Positions 1 to 5,114 of a DNA stretch of 5,563 nt are shown piece after piece. Source of the DNA: Campylobacteraceae bacterium (GTDB taxonomy: Bacteria; Campylobacterota; Campylobacteria; Campylobacterales; UBA6016). The stretch is from positions 1-5,563 of the forward strand of contig JAEMQC010000081.1 in the NCBI GenBank assembly GCA_022758985.1, written 5' to 3'. Position 1 is the first letter of the stretch, and every line of letters starts with the position of its first letter. Under the pieces are notes generated by a model. It was not told the origin of the DNA. It did not search any database and worked only from the letters and a program-made list of their open reading frames with translations. The position numbers were made by a program, and so were the translations under genes.

Positions 1-804
1 GCGGGGGAGAGTGCTGATTTTGTCGGGGTGGTGAGCGCTGAGGAGGATGCGCCAAAGGGGATATTTCCTTTTTATCTGCCTGCTCATCCGACTAGTCATT
101 TGGCTACTTATCCGCTATCGTCTTGTGAGATAGATATGCCAAACGAGCATGACAACATACAAGCAGAGCCGGAAGTAGCGGTGGTGTGTGATGTGGTGTA
201 TGATAATGGCAAGGTGGCCGAGCTAAAGCCGAAGTTGTTTGGGGCGTATAATGACTGCTCTATAAGGCGTGAAGGCGCTAGGAAAATCAGCGACAAGAAA
301 AATTGGGGCGCAAACTCCAAAGGGATAGCTGGGAAGTTGCTAAAAGTGGATAGCTTCCATAGGGGCGGGGTGATGGATGGCTACCGCATCGCCTGTTATT
401 TGAAACGGGGCGGCGAGCTGCACGCATACGGGATAGACTCTGCGGTATCTTCATATAGCTATTTTCACGACAAACTGCTAGAGTGGATAGTGGATAGGAT
501 AAACAACCAAAAAGACGGCGGTCCGCTCGAAAATGTGGGCGAGTTAATTCGTGAATGCGGCTATCCTGGTGAGATGATAATGAGCATAGGGGCTACAAGA
601 TACACGGAGTTTGGCGAGAGGGGATATCTGCAAAAGGGCGACGAGGTGTTTGTGGTGTTGTATCCGTCCGAGGTGTATGGCGAGGATGAGATAAGGGAGA
701 TGGTGACGCAAGGTAAAACGGAAGCTGACGGTTTATCCGTTTTGCACCAAATAGTTACTGACCTTACGCACCCAAAAGAGCGCAAGGTCAGTAACTATTT
801 ATAA
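1..804 (+). CDS. DUF5718-like protein, 5' end outside the window (partial)
   Basis: The reading frame is open from the first base of the window, so the true start lies upstream and the GTG codons at 28 and 31 are unlikely to be the start. 267 codons are visible, ending in TAA at 802-804. From memory the sequence resembles the uncharacterised DUF5718 family of Campylobacterota: an APKGIFPFYLP stretch, an EPEVAVVCD stretch (166-192), AYNDCSIR (244-267) and KNWGANSKGI (298-327). The spacing of these last three blocks resembles fumarylacetoacetate hydrolase (FAH) superfamily proteins, where a Glu, an xNDxSxR motif and a Lys line the metal site; that link is my inference and no substrate can be named. 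No signal peptide or membrane segment is visible in the part present. The last 18 or so codons coincide with a long inverted repeat, so the C-terminal tail may not be ancestral. Coding-strand G greatly exceeds C, unlike the sorAB genes that follow. Confidence 0.7.
   Translation, partial: AGESADFVGVVSAEEDAPKGIFPFYLPAHPTSHLATYPLSSCEIDMPNEHDNIQAEPEVAVVCDVVYDNGKVAELKPKLFGAYNDCSIRREGARKISDKKNWGANSKGIAGKLLKVDSFHRGGVMDGYRIACYLKRGGELHAYGIDSAVSSYSYFHDKLLEWIVDRINNQKDGGPLENVGELIRECGYPGEMIMSIGATRYTEFGERGYLQKGDEVFVVLYPSEVYGEDEIREMVTQGKTEADGLSVLHQIVTDLTHPKERKVSNYL
749..800. repeat. Long inverted repeat (hairpin) inside the end of the DUF5718-like gene
   Basis: The left arm AAATAGTTACTGACCTT (749-765) is the exact reverse complement of AAGGTCAGTAACTATTT (784-800). 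After one A/C mismatch the stem continues for three more pairs, CGC (767-769) with GCG (780-782), leaving a 10-base loop (770-779). The right arm stops just before the TAA stop codon. No T run follows directly, so it is not a textbook terminator. It could be an mRNA-stabilising or terminating hairpin, a remnant of a small mobile element, or a dispersed chromosomal repeat. The structure is seen directly; its role is unknown. Confidence 0.85.
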
Positions 805-807
805 ATC

Positions 808-827
808 AATCAGATTATCTGATTTTT
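808..827 (+). terminator. Possible weak intrinsic terminator after the DUF5718-like gene
   Basis: AATCAGA (808-814) pairs with TCTGATT (818-824) around a TTA loop, and the right arm runs into five T residues (823-827). The stem is short and AT-rich, so termination would be weak by itself, though the larger hairpin at 749-800 lies just upstream. The same bases form a palindrome next to the sorA promoter, so an operator is an equally good reading. Confidence 0.35.
809..823. promoter_or_regulatory. Palindromic candidate operator upstream of sorA
   Basis: ATCAGATTATCTGAT is a perfect palindrome centred on 816. It lies about 20 bases upstream of the putative sorA -10 box and so covers the -35 region, where a bound regulator would affect RNA polymerase. 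A further dyad surrounds it: ATCAATCAG (805-813) matches CTGATTGAT (851-859) in inverted orientation, the second copy lying at the expected transcription start. The symmetry is seen directly; regulator binding is inference. Confidence 0.4.
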
Positions 828-841
828 AATCGAAAAATAAT

Positions 842-847
842 TATAAT
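842..847 (+). promoter_or_regulatory. Putative sigma-70 -10 box of the sorAB-mntP block
   Basis: A perfect TATAAT lies 26 bases before the sorA ATG in an AT-rich gap, with T-rich and A-rich stretches upstream and no clear -35 hexamer, as is usual for Campylobacterota housekeeping promoters. Transcription would begin near 854, giving a leader of about 20 bases that contains the Shine-Dalgarno sequence AGGAG (864-868). Confidence 0.6.
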
Positions 848-873
848 TTACTGATTGATATAAAGGAGATAAA

Positions 874-2079
874 ATGAGCAAGCTAACAAGAAGAGGTTTT
901 TTGGGTGCGGGACTCGCTATGACGGCAGCTTCGCTTTTTGGGAAAGATGAAAAAGCGGCGACTTCAAGCGATGTTTTTACGCCGCCTATAATAGCGTTTC
1001 CGCAGAAAAAACCGCTCAAGACTATATCGGATAGACCACCGCTACTAGAGTCACCGAGAGATATTTTTACAAAAGAGATTACGCCAAACGACCAGTTTTT
1101 CGTCAGATGGCATATGCCGGATATTCCTACATACGTCAATCTAAACACCTTTAGACTAGAGGTCAAAGGCACGGTAAACAAACCGCTTAGCCTAAGCGTA
1201 GACGACCTTAAATCAAAATTTGAGCCGGTAGAGATAGTGTCGGTGCTGCAATGCGGCGGCAACAGCAGAAGCTTTTACGCACATCCGACACACGGCGTAC
1301 AATGGCAGCACGGCGCAATGGGGTGTGCCGTATGGAAAGGCGTCAGACTAAAAGACCTATTGAATGCAGCCGGACTAAAGCCAAATGCCTCATGGGTTGG
1401 CGTAAACGGTCTTGAAAAACCTGCCGTGGACGCGACTCCTAAATTCTTTAGAGAGATGGCGGTAGACGAAGCGTTGCACGACAATATTATAGTAGCCTAC
1501 GAAATGAACGGCGAAGACCTCCCGTACCTCAACGGCTTTCCTCTTAGACTTGTAATACCTGGCCACTTCTCAGATAGTTGGGTGAAGATGCTCTCCGAAA
1601 TAACCGTAATGGACAAATACAAAAACTCGTTTTTTATGGACGTTGCCTATACGGTACCAAACAACGACTGCGAATGCGTAACTCCGGGAATGGACTTTGA
1701 ATACAAAAGAAAACCGATAGCCGTGATGAAAGTGAAATCGGTCATAGGCTACCCGACCCCGAATACGCTAATCAAAAAAGGCTCAAAGGTTTTGGTGCAG
1801 GGTATTGCATTTGACGAGGGATACGGCATCAAAGAGGTAATGATCTCGCTTGACAAAGGCAAAACATGGGGAGCTACAAGACTAGAAAAAGAGCTCGGCA
1901 AATATGCCTACAGAAAATGGGTATACGAATGGGAGCCAAAAACAAAAGGTGAGCAGACGATAATGGTGAGAGCCATCAACAAAATAGGCAAAATACAGCC
2001 GCTAGCCGATGAAATAGGCTGGAATGCCGGCGGCTACCAATACAACGCCGTAGATAGCGTAAGCGTTAGAATAGTGTGA
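874..2079 (+). CDS. sorA: Sulfite:cytochrome c oxidoreductase, molybdopterin subunit SorA (periplasmic, Tat exported)
   Basis: 401 aa; catalyses oxidation of sulfite to sulfate in the periplasm with electrons passed to a c-type cytochrome. The ATG is preceded by AGGAG (864-868) at 5 bases. The N-terminus has a twin-arginine signal (TRRGFLGAG, residues 5-13) followed by a short hydrophobic stretch, fitting export of a folded, cofactor-loaded enzyme. The sulfite-oxidase molybdopterin domain covers about 65-265: FFVRWH (75-80), LQCGGNSR (125-132) with the molybdenum-ligating Cys127, NGFPLRLVIPG (220-230) and AYTVP (258-262). Arg78, His80, Cys127 and Tyr259 lie at the same spacing as the active-site Arg55, His57, Cys104 and Tyr236 I recall for Starkeya SorA, a constant offset of 23. 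The Ig-like dimerisation domain is about 285-398. The sorB gene follows at once, the order expected of SorAB; the C. jejuni counterpart is Cj0005c. A YedY/MsrP or nitrate reductase assignment is less likely given the C-terminal dimerisation domain and the sorB partner. Confidence 0.9.
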   Translation: MSKLTRRGFLGAGLAMTAASLFGKDEKAATSSDVFTPPIIAFPQKKPLKTISDRPPLLESPRDIFTKEITPNDQFFVRWHMPDIPTYVNLNTFRLEVKGTVNKPLSLSVDDLKSKFEPVEIVSVLQCGGNSRSFYAHPTHGVQWQHGAMGCAVWKGVRLKDLLNAAGLKPNASWVGVNGLEKPAVDATPKFFREMAVDEALHDNIIVAYEMNGEDLPYLNGFPLRLVIPGHFSDSWVKMLSEITVMDKYKNSFFMDVAYTVPNNDCECVTPGMDFEYKRKPIAVMKVKSVIGYPTPNTLIKKGSKVLVQGIAFDEGYGIKEVMISLDKGKTWGATRLEKELGKYAYRKWVYEWEPKTKGEQTIMVRAINKIGKIQPLADEIGWNAGGYQYNAVDSVSVRIV

Positions 2080-2087
2080 GGATGAAG

Positions 2088-2393
2088 ATGAAAAAAATTA
2101 TATTACTGACGGCGATTGCGACCGTGGGAGCGTTCGCACAAGTGGACAAACCGATAGAGATGCCTTATTACGACTATCCGATGGTGCAAAAAGACCATTA
2201 CGAAGTTGTAGCTGCAAACTGCCTGACTTGCCACTCCTTCGGATACGTACTAAACCAAGGCAAGCACAGAAACCGCTCCTACTGGACGGGAACGGTGCGA
2301 AAAATGGTGGACGAATTTAAAGCGCCTATCTCAAAAGAGGATAGCCAAATCATCATCAACTACCTAGTCAAGCACTACGGGGACGGCAAATAA
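2088..2393 (+). CDS. sorB: Monohaem cytochrome c subunit SorB of sulfite dehydrogenase
   Basis: 101 aa from the ATG at 2088, preferred because GAGGA (2078-2082) lies 5 bases upstream and the product then begins with a clean Sec signal peptide, MKKIILLTAIATVGAFA, with likely cleavage before Gln18. ATG at 2082 or a GTG at 2076 overlapping the sorA stop would add only 2-4 residues. One haem-binding CLTCH motif lies at 45-49. A conserved-looking C-terminal part (W66, then VRKM ending in Met73, then KAPIS, then INYLVKHYG) resembles SorB-type cytochromes, and Met73 is the probable distal haem ligand. It should accept electrons from SorA and pass them to the respiratory chain; the C. jejuni counterpart is Cj0004c. 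The start is 8 bases after the sorA stop, so the two are almost certainly co-transcribed and translationally coupled. Confidence 0.85.
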   Translation: MKKIILLTAIATVGAFAQVDKPIEMPYYDYPMVQKDHYEVVAANCLTCHSFGYVLNQGKHRNRSYWTGTVRKMVDEFKAPISKEDSQIIINYLVKHYGDGK

Positions 2394-2399
2394 GAGAGG

Positions 2400-2960
2400 A
2401 TGTTCGGTATTGAGATATTTTTGATCGCTGTCGGACTCGCCATGGATGCGGCGGCCGTATCGATGGCGATAGGAGCCAGACATAAGAATATAGGCAGGGC
2501 GGCTATTCTTAAGCTCTCTGCCATGTTTGGATTATTTCAGGGGATTATGCCTCTTCTTGGCTTTGCTGTAGCGCTCGCATTCGCAAAGACGGTTGAGGCG
2601 TATGACCATTACATCTCATTTGTTATTTTGGCAGGGCTTGGAGCGAAGATGATATACGAAGGGCTGTATGAGAGTGAAGAGGAGAAAGAGATTGGGCTTG
2701 GAATGAGGCTTCTTACCGTACTTGCTATCGCCACCAGCATAGATGCCCTCGCAGTCGGAGCGACGCTAGCGTTTTTGGAGCAAAATATATTTTTGTCGGC
2801 TTTTGTTATTGCCGTTGTGACTTTCGTCATCTCTGCCGTCTCGGTCGTCATCGGACACAAGATAGGGGAGAGGCTTGAGAGTAAAGCAGAGATATTCGGC
2901 GGAGCCGTTCTTATTTTGATCGGCTCAAAAATACTGCTGGAGCACCTCGGGATTATTTGA
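2400..2960 (+). CDS. mntP: Manganese efflux pump MntP
   Basis: 186 aa, close to the usual family length; an inner-membrane exporter that lowers cytoplasmic Mn(II). It has the six hydrophobic segments and internal duplication of the MntP (formerly DUF204/YebN) family. The first half carries AMDAAAVSMAIG (14-25, Asp16), MFGLFQGIMPLLG (42-54) and GAKMIYEG (81-88). The second half carries the matching TSIDALAVG (112-120, Asp115) and LIGSKILLE (173-181). The two Asp residues in the repeated motifs are the expected metal-translocation residues. The start is 6 bases after the sorB stop, with GAGAGG directly abutting the ATG; that spacing is poor for independent initiation and suggests coupling to sorB translation. 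No manganese riboswitch (yybP-ykoY type) is apparent before it. The 3' end overlaps the oppositely oriented cytochrome gene by 8 bp. Confidence 0.88.
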   Translation: MFGIEIFLIAVGLAMDAAAVSMAIGARHKNIGRAAILKLSAMFGLFQGIMPLLGFAVALAFAKTVEAYDHYISFVILAGLGAKMIYEGLYESEEEKEIGLGMRLLTVLAIATSIDALAVGATLAFLEQNIFLSAFVIAVVTFVISAVSVVIGHKIGERLESKAEIFGGAVLILIGSKILLEHLGII

Positions 2961-3309
2961 GGGTTGCTACGAATGAAGCTATCTCTTCTTTGTCCGCTTC
3001 GCTAACCGTTGCAAAATCGGCTCTTAGCTGTACGCCTTCGCCGAATATCCCCTCTTTGTGGGATTTGATTTTTGAGAGTGCGGTCTCTTTTGTTAACCCC
3101 GTGATTTTCGGGTATCCTCCGCTTCCCTCCCCTTTTATTCCATGGCACATTGCGCATTTGGCGCCGTATAGCATTTGTGCGTTCTCGGCCTTTTTGGCGG
3201 CCGCTGCGGCCTTTGGCTCTAAATATGAAAACACTACTTTGTCTATAAATACCACAAGCGGCAGAAAAATAAATATCGCTATTATGAGCTTATAATGTCT
3301 TTTTAGCAA
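2953..3309 (-). CDS. Membrane-anchored monohaem cytochrome c, function unassigned
   Basis: 118 aa from a TTG start at 3309-3307, the only plausible start: it sits one base after the purT stop, GGAA lies 8 bases before it inside the end of purT, and it gives a complete membrane anchor. The N-terminus (KLIIAIFIFLPLVVFIDKVVF, about 7-27) is an uncleaved-looking hydrophobic anchor, followed by an Ala/Lys-rich linker and a small class I cytochrome c domain. The haem motif CAMCH is at 52-56, with the usual GxGxxGYPKxxGL stretch after it. It would face the periplasm as an electron carrier, or possibly a sensor. No methionine occurs after the CXXCH, so the usual distal ligand is absent; His84 is the only later histidine. 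A partner oxidase or reductase is not visible nearby. Its coupling to purT looks positional rather than functional. Confidence 0.8.
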   Translation of the reverse strand: MLKRHYKLIIAIFIFLPLVVFIDKVVFSYLEPKAAAAAKKAENAQMLYGAKCAMCHGIKGEGSGGYPKITGLTKETALSKIKSHKEGIFGEGVQLRADFATVSEADKEEIASFVATLK

Positions 3310-3310
3310 A

Positions 3311-4477
3311 TTATAGTTCCGTTATTTTTTCTACTAGCTTCGCCGCTTTATCTTTTGCAGTTTCGGCATTTTCATCTGCCACAAGCACGACTGCCATTCT
3401 ACGTCCCACATGGCTCTCCGGTTTGCCAAATATTCTTACCTCTGAGCTCTCGGTAAATAGTTCATTTGGAACGTCAAATTTTGGCTCGTGCGATTCGCCT
3501 TTGGCTTTGTATGCCGCACTCGCTCCCGGAGTCAAAAATCTATATGAGAGAGGTAGCCCTAGTACCGCTCTTAGATGCAGAGCAAACTCGCTTGCGCTTT
3601 GAGTAATCATTGTAACCATTCCGGTGTCATGAGGACGAGGACTAACCTCGCTAAAGTACACCTCATCTCCGGCGACAAACAGCTCAACGCCGAATATCCC
3701 TCTGCCGCCGAGTCCGTCCGTCACCGTCTTTGCTATATGTTTTGCCTTCTCTAGTGCGCTCCCCACCATCGCCATCGGCTGCCATGAGTAGATGTAGTCG
3801 CCGTCTCTTTGGATATGTCCTATCGGCTCACAAAAAACGATCTCATTTTCAGTTCTGGCGGTCAGGAGCGTGATTTCGTAGTCAAAACGGATAAACTCCT
3901 CGACTATCATCTCGCTAGCGTCCCCTCTCGCCTCTTTGGCGTGCTCGAAACATTTCGACACTTCATCCGGGCTTTTGCATACGCTCTGCCCGTGTCCCGA
4001 GCTACTCATAACAGGCTTGATGACGCATGGATACCCCATCTCATCCGCCGCAGCTTTTAGCTCTTCTATGGTTTTGGCAAACCTGAACCCACTTGTTTTT
4101 AGCCCCAGCTCCACTGCTGCAAACTCTCGTATCCCCTTGCGGTTCATAGTTAGGCTTACAGCTTTTGCATTCGGGATTACGTGAAATCCCTCTTTTTCGG
4201 CGTCAAAAAGTGCGTCTATATTGATAGCCTCTACCTCCGGCAGTATATATGTCGGATTTTCCGCCCTTATGATGCGAAGCAGCTCCTCTTTGTTTTTCAT
4301 ATCTATAGCGTAAGACTTCGTAGCTACAAGCTGTGCGGGGGCATTCTCGTATTTGTCCACCGCAACCACTTCGCATCCGAGCCTAAGAGCCTCTATAGCG
4401 ACTTCGCGCCCCAGCTCACCGGAGCCTAGCAGCATTATTTTGATGGAGTTTTGTTTGAAAGGGGTCGTAAAAACCAT
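3311..4477 (-). CDS. purT: Formate-dependent phosphoribosylglycinamide formyltransferase PurT (GAR transformylase 2)
   Basis: 388 aa, essentially the family's usual length. It makes formylglycinamide ribonucleotide from GAR, formate and ATP in the third step of cytoplasmic purine synthesis, without formyl-tetrahydrofolate. It is an ATP-grasp enzyme with recognisable blocks throughout: LGSGELGREVAIEALRLG (17-34), ILPEVEAI (78-85), the flexible glycine loop MSSSGHGQS (157-165), FDYEITLLT (198-206), IGHIQRDGDY (219-228), FGVELF (262-267) and FSEVSPRPHDTGM (275-287). Glu265 and Glu277 are the expected Mg ligands, matching E. coli Glu267 and Glu279. The ATG is preceded on the minus strand by AGGCGG (4488-4483) at 5 bases, and the short N-terminal lead before IMLLGSG is like that of E. 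coli PurT. It is transcribed away from the ferritin-like gene and followed by the cytochrome gene after one base. Confidence 0.95.
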   Translation of the reverse strand: MVFTTPFKQNSIKIMLLGSGELGREVAIEALRLGCEVVAVDKYENAPAQLVATKSYAIDMKNKEELLRIIRAENPTYILPEVEAINIDALFDAEKEGFHVIPNAKAVSLTMNRKGIREFAAVELGLKTSGFRFAKTIEELKAAADEMGYPCVIKPVMSSSGHGQSVCKSPDEVSKCFEHAKEARGDASEMIVEEFIRFDYEITLLTARTENEIVFCEPIGHIQRDGDYIYSWQPMAMVGSALEKAKHIAKTVTDGLGGRGIFGVELFVAGDEVYFSEVSPRPHDTGMVTMITQSASEFALHLRAVLGLPLSYRFLTPGASAAYKAKGESHEPKFDVPNELFTESSEVRIFGKPESHVGRRMAVVLVADENAETAKDKAAKLVEKITEL

Positions 4478-4505
4478 ATGTTCCGCCTAGCTAAAATTTT
4501 TACGT

Positions 4506-4511
4506 ATTTTA
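4506..4511 (-). promoter_or_regulatory. Putative -10 box of purT
   Basis: On the minus strand the sequence reads GGGTAAAATACG. The TAAAAT, preceded by GG, fits the relaxed -10 pattern (gnTAnaAT) described for Campylobacter sigma-70 promoters. It lies about 28 bases before the purT ATG, with long A and T runs upstream and no clear -35 box. Confidence 0.45.
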
Positions 4512-4571
4512 CCCGTTAAAAAATTTGAGTTTTAATTTTAGGAATTTTTACTATTTAGATATTTTTTGGAG

Positions 4572-4577
4572 TATAAT
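4572..4577 (+). promoter_or_regulatory. Putative sigma-70 -10 box of the ferritin-ankyrin pair
   Basis: A perfect TATAAT sits 27 bases before the ATG at 4605, preceded by T-rich runs and no obvious -35 box. Its spacing to the start codon is almost identical to that of the sorA promoter. Transcription would begin near 4584, leaving a leader of about 20 bases with AGGAG at 4594-4598. Two similar blocks, TTTAGATATTTT and TTTAGAATATTT, flank the box. They might be a regulator site, but I cannot match them with confidence to a Fur or PerR box. Confidence 0.6.
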
Positions 4578-4604
4578 TTAGAATATTTAAAAAAGGAGCA
4601 ACCT

Positions 4605-5114
4605 ATGGGAACCTACGGTAAAAGTATAGTCAAAGGCAATATAGACGAAATCGTAACGCTTCTTAATAAGGCCTACGCCGATGAGTGGTTGGCGCACTAT
4701 CAGTATTGGGTCGGCTCAAAAGTAGTAAAAGGCATCATGAAAGAAGCGGTAATCGCCGAACTCGTACAGCACGCTGCGGATGAGCTCAGGCACGCCACGA
4801 TGGTCGCCGACAGGATAATACAGCTTGGTGGAACGCCGCTACTTCATCCAAAAGATTGGCTCACACACACGATATGCGGCTATGATGCTCCGGAAAATCC
4901 GCAGGTTCTAGAGGTGCTAGCGCAAAACATCAAAGGCGAACAGTGCGCTATTAGCGTATACAACAAAATTGCGACGCTTACGAAAGATAGCGACATAGTC
5001 ACGTACAATATAGCCACGCAGATAATGGCGGACGAGGTGCTTCACGAAGAGGAGCTTCAGGCGCTAGAGGAGGATATTTTGGGCTTTATCGAGACATTCA
5101 AGGGCAGAGTGTGA
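4605..5114 (+). CDS. Ferritin-like di-iron protein (bacterioferritin / Dps-like family)
   Basis: 169 aa from the ATG at 4605, chosen because AGGAG (4594-4598) lies 6 bases before it; an in-frame ATG at 4566 sits upstream of the TATAAT box and has no ribosome site. The product is a cytoplasmic four-helix protein without a signal peptide. A complete bacterioferritin-type di-iron set is visible: Glu27, Glu60 and His63 (DELRH), Glu112 (GEQ), Glu144 and His147 (DEVLH). Such proteins oxidise Fe(II) with peroxide or oxygen and store iron or protect DNA. Two cysteines, Cys91 and Cys114, lie around the third helix start. A cysteine pair near the di-iron site is a feature I recall for archaeal and Bacteroides Dps-like 'thioferritins', so that subgroup is possible but unproven. 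There is no methionine suitably placed to confirm haem binding. The stop overlaps the start of the ankyrin gene, implying co-translation. Confidence 0.85.
   Translation: MGTYGKSIVKGNIDEIVTLLNKAYADEWLAHYQYWVGSKVVKGIMKEAVIAELVQHAADELRHATMVADRIIQLGGTPLLHPKDWLTHTICGYDAPENPQVLEVLAQNIKGEQCAISVYNKIATLTKDSDIVTYNIATQIMADEVLHEEELQALEEDILGFIETFKGRV

Larger units (their letters stand above)
4478..4604. other. Divergent AT-rich promoter region between purT and the ferritin-like gene
   Basis: This 127-bp gap carries the outward-facing -10 boxes of purT and of the ferritin-ankyrin pair, about 60 bases apart, and both Shine-Dalgarno sequences. It is rich in A and T runs, and no hairpin, small gene or tRNA is visible. 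Co-regulation from one shared site is possible but nothing in the sequence proves it. Confidence 0.6.

Noticed and set aside
810..1262. Open frame of 150 codons on the minus strand opposite the start of sorA
   Set aside because: It is antisense to clear SorA coding sequence, shows no recognisable domain, and has no convincing ribosome site.
2394..2399. Manganese riboswitch before mntP
   Set aside because: Only 6 bases separate sorB and mntP, and I see no yybP-ykoY-like structure in the coding sequence just upstream.
2957..3295. Open frame of 112 codons on the plus strand opposite the cytochrome c gene
   Set aside because: It mirrors the cytochrome coding sequence, whose CAMCH motif and anchor make the minus-strand reading clearly the real one.
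3809..4429. Three overlapping plus-strand open frames opposite purT
   Set aside because: PurT is conserved along its full length on the minus strand; these frames have no domains or ribosome sites.
4555..4595. Fur or PerR box at the ferritin-like promoter
   Set aside because: The similar AT-rich blocks do not form a convincing match to a known box and could arise by chance in such AT-rich sequence.
4566..4604. Upstream ATG that would lengthen the ferritin-like protein by 13 residues
   Set aside because: It precedes the TATAAT box, so it would not be in the transcript from that promoter, and it lacks a Shine-Dalgarno sequence, while the ATG at 4605 has a good one.
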